NCBI RefSeq assembly: GCF_031884435.1
Contig: NZ_CP134779.1
Span: 2,170,001 to 2,234,000 of the forward strand
Origin: Bosea sp. 685
Lineage (GTDB): Bacteria; Pseudomonadota; Alphaproteobacteria; Rhizobiales; Beijerinckiaceae
DNA length: 64,000 nt
Reading direction: 5' to 3'
Shown in pieces: positions 1 through 8,793 of the stretch. The notes beneath the pieces were generated by a model. It saw only the letters and a program-made list of their open reading frames with translations. It searched no databases and was not told the origin of the DNA. How positions within the stretch are numbered: the stretch's first letter is position 1; the number at the start of each line of letters is the position of its first letter. The position numbers were made by a program, and so were the translations under genes.

Positions 1-612
1 GGTCGAGCGCTCATTATCCATCATGTCGCGGGGCATCAGATGCCGGCGATTCGATGTGGCGTAGAACACGACGTTTTCGGGCCGCCCTTCGACGCCGCCG
101 TCGAGTGCCGCCTTCAGCGATTTGTACGAGGTGTCGTCGCCGTCGAAGGAGAGATCGTCGCAGAACACGATGGCGCGGTGCCTGTCCGCCCGCAGCAGCG
201 CCATCAGCACGGGCAGGCTCTCGATGTCCTCGCGATGGATCTCGATCAGCTTCAGCGGTAGCGCCTCGCTCTTGAGCCGCGTGTTGGTGTCGGCATGGAC
301 CGATTTGACCAGCGAGGACTTGCCCATGCCGCGCGCGCCCCAGAGCAGGACGTTGTTGGCGGGCAGGCCGCGCGCGAAGCGCTCGGTGTTCTCGGCCAAA
401 GTGTCGCGCACGCGGTCGACGCCGCGCAGCAGCGAGAGCGCCACCCGGTTGACCCTGGCGACGGGCGCAAGCTCCGCCCCGGACGGATGCCAGACGAAGG
501 CGTCGGCCACTGTCAGATCAGCCGGTTTGCGGGCAGCAGGAGCGATGCGCTCCAGGGCGGAGGCGATGCGCAGGAGCGTTGCGAGCGTCTGGTCGGTAGC
601 GATGTCGGTCAT
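1..612 (-). CDS. DUF815-family AAA ATPase (partial, 3' end outside window)
   Basis: This is the N-terminal ~204 residues of a protein read leftward off the edge of the window. It starts MTDIATDQTLATLLRIASAL. A P-loop (LLWGARGMGKSSLVKS) lies near residue 95 and a Walker-B-like IVFCDDLSFD near residue 150, followed by the ATSNRRHLMPRDMMDNE segment typical of DUF815 AAA proteins of alphaproteobacteria. The family is described only as predicted ATP-binding proteins; the cellular role is unknown. It is divergent from yajC, with a 275-bp gap. The start was taken at the first in-frame ATG. Only the C-terminal part is missing, because of the window edge. Confidence 0.85.
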   Translation of the reverse strand, partial: MTDIATDQTLATLLRIASALERIAPAARKPADLTVADAFVWHPSGAELAPVARVNRVALSLLRGVDRVRDTLAENTERFARGLPANNVLLWGARGMGKSSLVKSVHADTNTRLKSEALPLKLIEIHREDIESLPVLMALLRADRHRAIVFCDDLSFDGDDTSYKSLKAALDGGVEGRPENVVFYATSNRRHLMPRDMMDNERST

Positions 613-772
613 CTGGAAAGCGCCTTGAAACAGGTGAGCCGCGGCAGCCGTACCCGACGGTACGGTTCAACAATCCGGTAAACTGCACCTCGATGCAAAG
701 CGCAAGGCCATTGCGCGAATGATGGCGAGCCCATAGGTGGGGGGCGCGGCTGGATGTCCGGCCGCTCTCAGA

Positions 773-800
773 TTGATTTACCGGCGTCCGTGGCTATAGT
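773..800 (+). promoter_or_regulatory. putative sigma-70 promoter of the yajC-secDF operon
   Basis: TTGATT (773-778) and TATAGT (795-800) are separated by 16 bp, about 90 bp upstream of the yajC start, in the divergent gap with the DUF815 gene. It was identified by eye from the consensus only. Confidence 0.4.
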
Positions 801-887
801 CCGCGCGATTTTGACAAGCCTGACGATGCTTTTGCCGCGCCCCGCGGCCGGTGGCCTTTTGCGCCGCCGCGATGAAGGAGCCTATTC

Positions 888-1214
888 GTGATCACCCCTG
901 CTTTCGCTCAAGGCCTCAACCTGGGCGGTTCCGACAGCGTATTGATGTCGCTCGTGCCCTTCGTGCTGATTTTCGTCATCATGTGGTTCCTGATCATCCG
1001 CCCGCAGCAGAAGCGGGTGAAGTCGCATCAGGAGATGATCAAGAACGTCCGCCGCGGTGACACGGTGGTCACCTCCGGCGGCATCGTCGCCAAGGTGTCG
1101 AAGGTCATCGACGACGGCGAGATCGAGGCCGAGATCGCCGAGGGTGTGCGCATCCGGCTGGTCAAGGGCATGATCCAGGAAGTTCGCGCCAAGGGCGAGC
1201 CGGTCAAGGGCTGA
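888..1214 (+). CDS. yajC: Sec translocase accessory subunit YajC
   Basis: 108-residue inner-membrane protein of the SecDF-YajC complex that assists SecYEG export. One N-terminal membrane segment (about residues 17-38, LMSLVPFVLIFVIMWFLIIR) is followed by the family signature RPQQKRVKSHQEM and a small cytoplasmic domain containing GDTVVTSGGI. The start is a GTG preceded by GAAGGAG with good spacing. It is the first gene of a run with secD (55 bp downstream) and secF, the usual order. Length and motifs are normal for the family. Confidence 0.96.
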   Translation: MITPAFAQGLNLGGSDSVLMSLVPFVLIFVIMWFLIIRPQQKRVKSHQEMIKNVRRGDTVVTSGGIVAKVSKVIDDGEIEAEIAEGVRIRLVKGMIQEVRAKGEPVKG

Positions 1215-1269
1215 ACGACGCTCCGGCTCCAAAGCGAGCCGGCGCGCGACAACAAGGCTGTTCAAGCAG

Positions 1270-2877
1270 ATGCTTCGTTTCCAGGCCCGCAAGGTCATCG
1301 CCGTCCTTCTCGTGCTGTTCTTCGGTTGTGGTCTTGCGCTGCCGAACCTGTTCTCACCTGAGACGCGCAAGGCGATAGAGCAGGGCGCTCCGTCCTGGAT
1401 TCCGAAGTTCTTGCTGCCGATCCACGCGGTCGTGCTTGGGCTCGACCTGCAAGGCGGCGCTCACTTCCTGCTTGAGATCGACCGCGCCGACCTGATCCGT
1501 ACGAAGATCACGACGCTGCGCGACGACACTCGCGCGAAGCTCCGCGAAGCGGGCGTTTCGGCCCAGGGCGGCATCACTTTGACGTCGCGTGGCGTGCAGT
1601 TGCGCGTCGCAGACGCCGGTGACCGAGCGAAGTTGCTACCGAAACTGCGCGAACTGGCCCAGCCTTTGGGCGCGCTCGGAGCCTTCGGCGCGTCCTCCCA
1701 ATCCACTATCGATTTCACCGAGCAGCCGGATGGCCTGATCCAGGCAACGTTCTCGGAAGCCGCGATCAATGATTTGATCCGCGATACTGCCGCCAAGGCG
1801 ATCGAGGTCTTGCGCCGGCGTATCGACCCCGACGGCACCAAGGAGCCGAATATCCAACGTCAGGGGCTCGACCGCATCCTCGTCCAAGTGCCCGGCGCCG
1901 ATCCAGAAGAGATCAAGAAGCGCATCGGCGAGACGGCAAAGCTCGAATTTCGTTTCATCGCCGAGCCGGGCGCGACCGATGTCGACATGTTGCCGTCGAA
2001 CGATAGTGGCGGCGCACTTGTGCCGGTCAATCGGCAAGTCATCGTCGGCGGCGCCGATCTGACCGACGCGCAGGCGGCCTTCGATTCCCGTACCAGCCAG
2101 CCGATCGTCAATTTCCGCTTCAATGTGCGTGGCGCGCAGCGCTTCGGACAGGCAACGACCGAGAATCTCGGCCGTGCGCTTGCGATCGTGCTCGACAACA
2201 AGGTGATCTCGTCGCCGGTCGTCCAGTCGCCGATCACCGGCGGCTCGGGCCAGATCTCCGGTAACTTCACCGTCGAGAGCGTCAACAATCTCGCCATCCT
2301 GCTGCGCGCCGGCGCGTTGCCGGCGAAGATGACGATCGTTGAGGAGCGCACTGTCGGCCCCGGCCTCGGTGCCGATTCGATCCATGCCGGCAAGCTCGCG
2401 ACATTGATCGCAACCGCGCTGGTGATCCTCTACATGCTGAGCACCTATGGCGTGTTCGGGCTGATCGCCTCGATCGCGCTGCTCGTCCATGTCTGCCTGA
2501 TCTTCGGGCTGATGTCGCTGCTGGGCGCGACCATGACGCTGCCCGGCATTGCCGGCATCGTGCTCACCATCGGCACGGCGGTCGATTCCAACGTGCTGAT
2601 CTATGAGCGCATGCGCGAGGAGGAGCATCAGGGCCGCAACCTCGTCTCGGCGCTGGAGGCGGGCTTCCAGCGCGCCTTTGCCACCATCATCGATTCCAAC
2701 GTCACCATGCTGATCGCGGCCGTGGCGCTATTCTCGCTTGGCTCCGGCCCGGTGCGCGGCTTTGCGGTCGTCTTCATCCTCGGCATCCTGACGACCGTGA
2801 TCACGGCCGTGACGCTGACGCGGATGCTGATCGCGCTGTGGTATCGCTGGGCCCGGCCCAAGCATCTGCCGTTCTGA
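1270..2877 (+). CDS. secD: protein translocase subunit SecD
   Basis: 535-residue inner-membrane protein that, with SecF, uses the proton gradient to pull exported proteins through the Sec channel. Visible are an N-terminal membrane segment (residues 10-27), the D1 motif LGLDLQGGAHFLLEID (near 58-73), a large periplasmic P1 domain with REVV-like repeats (VLRRRIDPDGTKEPNIQRQG), and a C-terminal block of five membrane segments with the RND-type motif GTAVDSNVLIYERMREE. Length is normal for alphaproteobacterial SecD. secF starts 29 bp downstream. Confidence 0.97.
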   Translation: MLRFQARKVIAVLLVLFFGCGLALPNLFSPETRKAIEQGAPSWIPKFLLPIHAVVLGLDLQGGAHFLLEIDRADLIRTKITTLRDDTRAKLREAGVSAQGGITLTSRGVQLRVADAGDRAKLLPKLRELAQPLGALGAFGASSQSTIDFTEQPDGLIQATFSEAAINDLIRDTAAKAIEVLRRRIDPDGTKEPNIQRQGLDRILVQVPGADPEEIKKRIGETAKLEFRFIAEPGATDVDMLPSNDSGGALVPVNRQVIVGGADLTDAQAAFDSRTSQPIVNFRFNVRGAQRFGQATTENLGRALAIVLDNKVISSPVVQSPITGGSGQISGNFTVESVNNLAILLRAGALPAKMTIVEERTVGPGLGADSIHAGKLATLIATALVILYMLSTYGVFGLIASIALLVHVCLIFGLMSLLGATMTLPGIAGIVLTIGTAVDSNVLIYERMREEEHQGRNLVSALEAGFQRAFATIIDSNVTMLIAAVALFSLGSGPVRGFAVVFILGILTTVITAVTLTRMLIALWYRWARPKHLPF

Positions 2878-2906
2878 CGCTGCCAACCCTTTTCAGGAGA
2901 TAGCGC

Positions 2907-3860
2907 ATGCGTCTGCTTCGCATCGTCCCCGACAATACCCGCTTCAAATTCGTCCGCTTCCGGCGCTTCAGCTATCCGTTCTCGGCCGCCTATTCTGTGC
3001 TGGTGATCGCCCTGTTCCTGACGGTGGGGCTGAATTTCGGCATCGACTTCAAGGGCGGCACCCTGATCGAGATGCAGGCCAAGGATGGCAAGGCCGAGAT
3101 CGCCCAGGTGCGCTCGACCGCGCATGGACTTGGCTTTGGCGAAGCTGAGATCCAGGAATTCGGCAGCGGCAGCGAGCTCTCGATGCGTTTTGCTCTGCAG
3201 CCAGGCGGGGATGCAGCACAGCAGGTCGTCGTCACGAAGGCGCGCGAGGCTTTCGCTGGCACATATGATTTCCGCCGTGTCGAGACGGTTGGCCCGCGCG
3301 TCTCCGGCGAGCTGGTTCAGGCCGGCACGCTCGGCATCGTGCTCGCGATCGTCGGCGTGCTGATCTATCTCTGGTTCCGCTTCGAGATGCCCTTGGCGAT
3401 CGGCGCGATCCTGGGCACGCTGCACGACATCGTCCTGACGATCGGCTTCTTCCTGATCACGCAGCTCGAGTTCAACCTGACCTCGATCGCGGCGATCCTG
3501 ACCATCGTCGGCTATTCCTTGAACGAGACGGTGGTGGTGTTCGACCGTACGCGCGAATTGCTGCGCCGCTACAAGACGATGCCGATCGACGAACTGCTCG
3601 ACCTTTCCGTGAATTCGACGCTTTCGCGCACGGCGATGACCGCGACGACGACCTTCCTGTCCTTGCTGGCACTGGTCTTCTTCGGCGGCTCGGCGATCGA
3701 GGGTTTCGCGCTCGTCATGCTGTTTGGCGTCGTGGTCTGCACCTATTCGGCGATGTTCGTCTCGACGCCGGTGCTGCTCTACATGGATGTGCGCTTCGGC
3801 CGCCCGGAAAGCGCCGAGGAAAAGGCTCCCGCTGCCACCAAGGCCAAGGCTAAAGCCTGA
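2907..3860 (+). CDS. secF: protein translocase subunit SecF
   Basis: 317-residue partner of SecD. It has an N-terminal membrane helix, the GIDFKGGTLIEMQ motif (near 47-59), a short periplasmic domain, then five membrane segments with GYSLNETVVVFDRTRE (the SecF D4 signature) and SRTAMTATTTFLSLLAL. The C-terminal tail is Ala/Lys-rich (APAATKAKAKA). It follows secD by 29 bp with AGGAG before the ATG, so the two are presumably co-transcribed. A palindromic repeat separates it from the next gene. Confidence 0.97.
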   Translation: MRLLRIVPDNTRFKFVRFRRFSYPFSAAYSVLVIALFLTVGLNFGIDFKGGTLIEMQAKDGKAEIAQVRSTAHGLGFGEAEIQEFGSGSELSMRFALQPGGDAAQQVVVTKAREAFAGTYDFRRVETVGPRVSGELVQAGTLGIVLAIVGVLIYLWFRFEMPLAIGAILGTLHDIVLTIGFFLITQLEFNLTSIAAILTIVGYSLNETVVVFDRTRELLRRYKTMPIDELLDLSVNSTLSRTAMTATTTFLSLLALVFFGGSAIEGFALVMLFGVVVCTYSAMFVSTPVLLYMDVRFGRPESAEEKAPAATKAKAKA

Positions 3861-3872
3861 TTTCACGCCTTA

Positions 3873-3922
3873 AGCCCTCGCCCTGAGGAGCCGCGGAGCG
3901 GCGCCTCGAAGGCTGAGGGCTG
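3873..3922. repeat. dispersed palindromic repeat (family R4)
   Basis: Sequence of the type GCCCTCGCCCTGAGGAGCCG...CGAAGGCTGAGGGC whose ends are inverted repeats. Related copies occur at 19113-19195, 19432-19476 and 26004-26125. It lies between secF and the NDUFAF3-like gene and resembles REP/BIME-type intergenic elements. Confidence 0.7.
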
Positions 3923-3946
3923 TGGTTGGATTGGAATGGATCGATC

Positions 3947-4324
3947 ATGGCTCGCTTCGACGGTTTCGTTCCGGGCCGGCATCAGATCGATGCTTTTGGG
4001 GCCGGCGGCTTCCGCTTCGCCGATATGAGCCATCGCGGCTCGATCCTGGCGACGCCGGCGGGCATCCGGATCTGGCCGGTGACGGCCTTTGCGGGGATCA
4101 CGCGCGAGAGCCTGCAGCAGGTCCTCGACGAAGCCGAGGGCATCGATTTCCTGCTGATCGGTACGGGGCACGACATCGCCTTCATCCCCGCATCCCTGCG
4201 CGACCCGTTCCGTGAGGCTGGAATCACCATCGAGGGCATGGCGACGGGGGCTGCAGCGCGCACCTACAACGTGCTGGTCGGCGAGGACCGGCGGGTCGCT
4301 GCGGCGCTGATCGCGGTTGATTGA
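3947..4324 (+). CDS. Mth938-like domain protein (NDUFAF3/DUF498 family)
   Basis: 125-residue protein of the Mth938-like fold (DUF498/DUF598), the bacterial counterpart of mitochondrial complex I assembly factor NDUFAF3. Visible family features are FDAFGAGGFRF-like (IDAFGAGGFRFADM, residues ~14-27), the central LLIGTGHDIAFIPASLRD (~68-85) and GIEGMATGAAARTYNVL-like IEGMATGAAARTYNVLVGEDR (~93-113). I chose ATG 3947 (MARFDGF) over an in-frame upstream ATG because homologues begin close to the GF-PG segment. It follows secF and precedes the NDUFAF6-like gene, a neighbourhood common in alphaproteobacteria. The bacterial role is inferred, not shown. Confidence 0.85.
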   Translation: MARFDGFVPGRHQIDAFGAGGFRFADMSHRGSILATPAGIRIWPVTAFAGITRESLQQVLDEAEGIDFLLIGTGHDIAFIPASLRDPFREAGITIEGMATGAAARTYNVLVGEDRRVAAALIAVD

Positions 4325-4426
4325 GCGCCTGCCATGACGATGAACGCATAGCCACGCACCCCATCCTGGGCCTAGACTAAGCGTTGAGCGAGGCCTTCCC
4401 TCCGAGAGCTGGCCAAGGCGGAAACC

Positions 4427-5365
4427 ATGCCGCAGACGACGCAGACCGACGATCGTTCCAAGACCGTGGTGCCGGCCTTGCCGGAGGCTTATGCGCATTG
4501 CGCCGCGCTGGTGCGCGAGCATGACCATGACCGCTATATCGCGGCCCTCTATGCGCCCGAGGCGCAACGGCCGGCGCTGTTTGCGCTCTATGCCTTCAGC
4601 CATGAGATCGCCCGCGTGCGGGCGCTGGTCAGCGAGCCGCTGCCGGGCGAGGTGCGCATGCAATGGTGGCGCGACCTGCTGGAGAACGAGGCCAATGAGC
4701 ATGGTGGCCAGGATCTTGGCGGCAATGATCTTGGCGGCAAGCGCGAGGGTCAGGCGCACCCCGTAGCGGCGGCGTTGCTCGATGCGGTCGCGCGCTACCG
4801 TCTGCCGATCGCGCCGCTGACGGGGCTGATCGAGGCGCGCATCTTCGATCTCTATGACGATCCGATGCCGTCCTTGCGCGACCTTGAAGGCTATGCCGGG
4901 GAGACCTCGAGCGCCCTGATCCGGCTTGCCTCGATCGTCCTCGCCAATGGCACGGATCCCGGCGGCGCGGCGGCCTGCGGCCATGCCGGCGTGGCTTATG
5001 CGCTGTGCGGGCTGATGCGGGCCTTTCCCTGGCATTCGGCGGCGGGGCAGGTCTACATCCCGGCCGATATCCTCGCCCGCAACGGCGTGACCCGCGACGA
5101 TATCGTGCGCGGGCGCGGCGGGCCGGGCGTGCTCTATTCGCTGAAGGAACTGCGCGAGATCGCGCGCAAGCATCTCAAGAAGCTGCGCGAGATGCGCGAG
5201 ACGGTGCCCTCGGCGGTCACGCCCGCCTTCCTGCCCGTCGCGCTGGTCGAGCCCTATCTCAAGCGCATGGAGCGCGGCGGCTACGACCCCTATCGCACGA
5301 TCATCGCGCTGCCGGCCTGGCAGCGGCAATGGACGATCTGGCGGGCGGCGCGGACGGCGGCTTGA
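4427..5365 (+). CDS. squalene/phytoene synthase-fold protein, NDUFAF6-like, catalytic aspartates missing
   Basis: 312-residue protein of the squalene/phytoene synthase superfamily. It has the family frame LFALYAFSHEIARVR (residues 51-65), MQWWRDLLE (79-87), ETSSALIRLAS (159-169) and AAGQVYIPADIL (205-216). True synthases carry DxxxD motifs in the first segment and before GRVYLPxD. Here these read HEIARVR and RAFPWHS, so neither Asp-rich motif is present. This matches the mitochondrial complex I assembly factor NDUFAF6 rather than an active prenyl synthase. A short internal repeat (DLGGN, DLGGK) lies at 96-105. It lies ~100 bp after the NDUFAF3-like gene; a terminator follows the stop. Confidence 0.85.
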   Translation: MPQTTQTDDRSKTVVPALPEAYAHCAALVREHDHDRYIAALYAPEAQRPALFALYAFSHEIARVRALVSEPLPGEVRMQWWRDLLENEANEHGGQDLGGNDLGGKREGQAHPVAAALLDAVARYRLPIAPLTGLIEARIFDLYDDPMPSLRDLEGYAGETSSALIRLASIVLANGTDPGGAAACGHAGVAYALCGLMRAFPWHSAAGQVYIPADILARNGVTRDDIVRGRGGPGVLYSLKELREIARKHLKKLREMRETVPSAVTPAFLPVALVEPYLKRMERGGYDPYRTIIALPAWQRQWTIWRAARTAA

Positions 5366-5387
5366 ACCAGAGAACGCGATCAATACG

Positions 5388-5417
5388 AAAAGCCCCCGGC
5401 TAGAACCGGGGGCTTTC
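5388..5417. terminator. rho-independent terminator, convergent genes
   Basis: Stem AGCCCCCGG (5391-5399) pairs with CCGGGGGCT (5406-5414) around a six-base loop. An A-run lies on the left and TTT on the right, so it can serve both the NDUFAF6-like gene and the facing MFS gene. Confidence 0.85.
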
Positions 5418-5436
5418 GTGTCTGGGGTGCGGCGTC

Positions 5437-6762
5437 CTATGCGTGGATCGAGCGGTGCCTGACCAAAACGATCGCGACGATTGCCAGCGCGCAGCAGGTC
5501 ATCAGATAGGCTGCGACATAAGTCGGCCTGCCATTCGCCGCCGCGACGAGAGACGCCGCGATGAAGGGCGTCGGTCCCGCGACGAGCACGCCGTTGAGCT
5601 CCCGCGACATGGCGAGGCCCGAGAAGCGGTAGCGCGTCGGGAACAGGTTCGAGAGGAAGGCGCCCTGCGCGCCCGCCGTCGCCCCGAAGCCGCCGGCATA
5701 GCAGATGCCGAGGCCGAGCGCCGCCAGGGGCAGGCTGCCCGTGTCCAGCAAGGCAAAGAGCGGATAGGCCATCAGCAGGATGAAGAGACAGCCGCCGATA
5801 TAGACCTTGGCCGGCCCGATCCGATCGGCCAGGGTGCCGAGGAAGGGCACGCCGGCGATGCCGCACAGCGTGCCGATCGACACCGCGATCAACCCGTCAG
5901 TGCGGTTCATGCCGACCGTGTTGACCATGTAGCTCAGCGAAAACGTCGAAAGGATATAGGCGTTGGCATTGTGGCCGGTCACCGACAGGAAGCCGAAGAA
6001 CACCTCGCGCGGGCTTTCGCGAAAGAGTTGGCCGATCGGCACCTTCTGCTCATGCTTGCTGGCGTCGGCTCGGGCCATGGCCGCGACATATTCCGGCGTC
6101 TCATCGAGATGCTTGCGGATATAGAGCGCGACGAGGAAGAGCACGCCCGACAGCAGGAACGGCACGCGCCAAGCCCAGCCGAGCAACACCTCTTCGGGCA
6201 GGTAGGAGATGGCGAGGAAGGAGAGCGTTGCCAGCAGGATGCCGACCAGCGTCGCGGCATTCGGCAGGCCGGTGTAGAAGGCGCGGCGATGCGGCGGCGC
6301 GTACTCGGCGACCAGAACGATCGCGCCGGCGAGTTCCGCGCCCGCGCCAAAACCCTGGATGAGCCGCAGCAGCACCAGCAGAACCGGCGCCATCAGGCCG
6401 ACCGTCTCATAGGTCGGAAGCAGGCCCATCAGCACGGTGGCGAGGCCCATCAGTGCGATGGTCAGGATGAGGGCCGGCTTGCGGCCGAACTTGTCGCCGA
6501 TATGGGAGATCACGACACCGCCGACCGGCCGGGCGAAGTAGCCGACGGCGAAGGTGGCGAAGGCGGCCAGCACGCCGGTGGTCGGCGACAGGTTCGGGAA
6601 GAAGAGCTTGTTGATGATCAGCCCGGAGGCGGCGCCATAGAGGGCGTAGTCATACCACTCGATCACGGTGCCGACGGTGGCGGCCATGACCGCCTTGCGG
6701 ATATTCGCGTCTTTCGCAGCCGGGCGCGTGCCGGCTTGGGTATGTGTCATATCCTGGGCCAT
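5437..6762 (-). CDS. MFS transporter, metabolite:H+ symporter (MHS) type
   Basis: 441-residue, 12-helix major facilitator protein. The N-terminal VGTVIEWYDYALYGAASGLIINKLFF (from about residue 31) is the hallmark of the MHS group (proline/betaine, citrate, alpha-ketoglutarate and shikimate symporters). The loop motif GDKFGRKPALILT is the classical MFS loop 2-3 signature, and RLIQGFGAGAELAGA is typical of helix 4. ATG 6762 (MAQDMTHTQ) is preferred; the frame is open further upstream, but that part is Arg-rich and unlike the family. The substrate cannot be predicted. It lies downstream of trmFO on the same strand, 241 bp away. Confidence 0.9.
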   Translation of the reverse strand: MAQDMTHTQAGTRPAAKDANIRKAVMAATVGTVIEWYDYALYGAASGLIINKLFFPNLSPTTGVLAAFATFAVGYFARPVGGVVISHIGDKFGRKPALILTIALMGLATVLMGLLPTYETVGLMAPVLLVLLRLIQGFGAGAELAGAIVLVAEYAPPHRRAFYTGLPNAATLVGILLATLSFLAISYLPEEVLLGWAWRVPFLLSGVLFLVALYIRKHLDETPEYVAAMARADASKHEQKVPIGQLFRESPREVFFGFLSVTGHNANAYILSTFSLSYMVNTVGMNRTDGLIAVSIGTLCGIAGVPFLGTLADRIGPAKVYIGGCLFILLMAYPLFALLDTGSLPLAALGLGICYAGGFGATAGAQGAFLSNLFPTRYRFSGLAMSRELNGVLVAGPTPFIAASLVAAANGRPTYVAAYLMTCCALAIVAIVLVRHRSIHA

Positions 6763-7003
6763 CCCTCGACGATCTTCTGATCGCCGATCGGTAGTCGACT
6801 GCGCCGCGCCCGGCCACGACTCCAGCCGCACCCCGCCATGCGAAAACGCGGTGACCTTGGGGAACTGAAGCTTGGTCGAGACGCCCCGACCCGAGAGGGA
6901 TTCCAGCATTCGATCGATGCTGCGCCGATATTTCGCGCGCTTTTTGGTCGATCTCACCGCCGTCTGCCCGGAGCGGCGGCGGTCACGAGTCGGTGTGAAG
7001 CGG

Positions 7004-8413
7004 CTATTCCGCCGCTTGGGCCACGCCTCCCGCCCAGGCCTCCATCTCCGCCTTCGCCCGCGCGGTCAGCGCGTGCTTGCGCGCGACGCTCTTGGCCGGG
7101 CCTTTCAGTTTCTTGCCGTCGGGGCCATGCGTCGCCTGGCCTTCGATATGCGGGAACAGGCCGAAATTGATGTTCATCGGCTGGAAGGAGCGCGGGCCCT
7201 CGTCGATGGTGACGATATGGCCGCCGGTGATGTGGTTGACCAGCGCGCCCAGAGCCGTCGTCGCCGGCGGCAGCGTGAGCGATTGGCCAAGGCGCTCGGC
7301 GGCGGCCATGCGGCCCGCCAGCAGGCCGATCGCGGCGCTCTCGACATAGCCCTCGCAGCCGGTGATCTGGCCGGCGAAGCGCAGGCGCGGATCCGCCTTC
7401 AGGCGCAGCCGCTCGTCGAGCAGCTTTGGCGAGTTCAGATAGGTGTTGCGGTGGATGCCGCCGAGCCTGGCGAATTCGGCGTTCTGCAGCCCCGGGATCA
7501 TCCGGAAGATCGCGGCCTGCTCGCCATATTTCAGCTTGGTCTGGAAGCCGGTCATGTTGAACAGCGTGCCGAGCGCATTGTCCTGGCGCAGTTGCACCAC
7601 GGCATAGGCCTTGACCGTCGGGTTGTGCTTGTTGGTCAAGCCAACCGGCTTCATCGGTCCCCAGCGCAGGGTCTCGCGGCCGCGCTCGGCCATGACCTCG
7701 ATCGGCAGGCAGCCGTCGAAATAGGGCGTGCCCTCCCATTCCTTGAACTCGGTCTTCTCGGCGGCGAGCAGCGCGTCGATGAAGGCCTCGTACTGGTCGC
7801 GGTCGAGCGGGCAGTTGATGTAATCGGCGCCGGTGCCGCCCGGGCCGACCTTGTCGTAGCGCGACTGGAACCAGGCCTGGTCCATGTCGACCGAATCGAA
7901 ATGCACGATCGGCGCGATGGCGTCGAAGAAGGCGAGCGCATCCTCACCGGTGAGCGACTGGATGCCTTGCGCCAGCGCCGGCGAGGTGAGGGGGCCGGTG
8001 GCGATGATGACATTGTCCCAGTCTGCGGGCGGCAGGCCGGCGATCTCGGCGCGGTCGATCGTGATCAGCGGATGGGCTTCGAGCGCAGCCGTCACGGCTT
8101 GCGAGAAGCCGTCGCGGTCGACCGCGAGCGCGCCGCCGGCCGGGACCTGATGCGCGTCGCCCTTGGCTATGATCACCGAGCCGAGCCGGCGCATCTCCCA
8201 GTGGAGCTGCCCGACCGCATTGCTCAGCGAATCGTCGGAGCGGAAGGAATTGGAGCAGACGAGCTCGGCCAGACCTTCCGTCTTGTGCGCCTCAGTGCCG
8301 CGCACTGGCCGCATCTCGTGCAGAACGACCGGAACTCCGGCCTCTGCGACCTGCCAGGCGGCTTCGGAACCGGCCAAGCCGCCGCCGATGATGTGTATGG
8401 GTTTGACTGTCAT
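7004..8413 (-). CDS. trmFO: methylenetetrahydrofolate-tRNA-(uracil-54-C5)-methyltransferase TrmFO
   Basis: 469-residue flavoprotein that makes m5U54 (ribothymidine) in tRNA with methylene-THF as carbon donor. The N-terminal FAD-binding motif [20 protein letters not shown] (residues 6-25) opens the protein, followed by LHEMRP and [11 protein letters not shown], a Cys-containing segment conserved in TrmFO. Further family features are [17 protein letters not shown]-like [29 protein letters not shown] and [23 protein letters not shown] 8413 was chosen at the Rossmann motif; the frame stays open upstream without similarity. Length is normal. Confidence 0.96.
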   Translation of the reverse strand: MTVKPIHIIGGGLAGSEAAWQVAEAGVPVVLHEMRPVRGTEAHKTEGLAELVCSNSFRSDDSLSNAVGQLHWEMRRLGSVIIAKGDAHQVPAGGALAVDRDGFSQAVTAALEAHPLITIDRAEIAGLPPADWDNVIIATGPLTSPALAQGIQSLTGEDALAFFDAIAPIVHFDSVDMDQAWFQSRYDKVGPGGTGADYINCPLDRDQYEAFIDALLAAEKTEFKEWEGTPYFDGCLPIEVMAERGRETLRWGPMKPVGLTNKHNPTVKAYAVVQLRQDNALGTLFNMTGFQTKLKYGEQAAIFRMIPGLQNAEFARLGGIHRNTYLNSPKLLDERLRLKADPRLRFAGQITGCEGYVESAAIGLLAGRMAAAERLGQSLTLPPATTALGALVNHITGGHIVTIDEGPRSFQPMNINFGLFPHIEGQATHGPDGKKLKGPAKSVARKHALTARAKAEMEAWAGGVAQAAE

Positions 8414-8546
8414 GCCAGCGATGTGTCGCCACAGGCGCGCGCGGTCAAGGGATGGATCGGCCTTGCTCGAGCTTATCGGGTAATCGGCTGCCGCTTTTCG
8501 CCAGCGCGAAGCCGCGATCGGGGCGCATGCAGGGCCCAAAATGCAA

Positions 8547-8570
8547 AATGCCCGCTCGAAAGCGGGCATT
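8547..8570 (-). terminator. rho-independent terminator of the DUF1127 gene
   Basis: The 10-bp arms AATGCCCGCT (8547-8556) and AGCGGGCATT (8561-8570) flank a CGAA loop. Read on the minus strand the stem is followed by TTTTGCATTTTG. It lies ~70 bp after the DUF1127 stop codon. Confidence 0.85.
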
Positions 8571-8637
8571 CGCTCTTCGACCAGGTCCGAGGGGAGGACA
8601 CGAACCCGGGAGAACTACTTGTAGAAGCCGTGAAGGC

Positions 8638-8793
8638 TCAGACGGCGGCGTGCGTCCGCGCGACGAAAGCGATTTCCGAACGCGACAGGCCGAGATCGTC
8701 CAGCTCGCGGTCGGTCAGGCGCGACAGCTCGCGAACGGTCTCACGGTAACGCAGATAAGAGCGGATCTTGGCAGCAATCATGGTGACGAACAT
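8638..8793 (-). CDS. DUF1127 small protein
   Basis: 51-residue protein that begins MFVTMIAAKIRSYLRYRETV and contains the DUF1127 core RELSRLTDRELDDLGLSRSEI (about 21-41), followed by ARTHAAV. Arg-rich DUF1127 proteins are abundant small proteins of alphaproteobacteria. Some are stress-induced and have been linked to RNA and phosphate metabolism, but the role of this one is unknown. GAGGA precedes the ATG at good spacing. It is monocistronic, with its own terminator (8547-8570) and a long 5' gap. Confidence 0.92.
   Translation of the reverse strand: MFVTMIAAKIRSYLRYRETVRELSRLTDRELDDLGLSRSEIAFVARTHAAV

Noticed and set aside
1636..2628. Long antisense ORF opposite secD
   Set aside because: It is a shadow of secD in high-GC DNA, rich in Arg, Asp and Gln, with no similarity. 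The same applies to the long antisense frames opposite uvrA, gyrA, the RND pump and the autotransporter.
8571..8637. tRNA-like text (GGTCCGAGGGGAGGACACGA) after the DUF1127 gene
   Set aside because: It superficially resembles a T-arm, but no acceptor stem, anticodon loop or CCA-end arrangement could be found; not called as tRNA.
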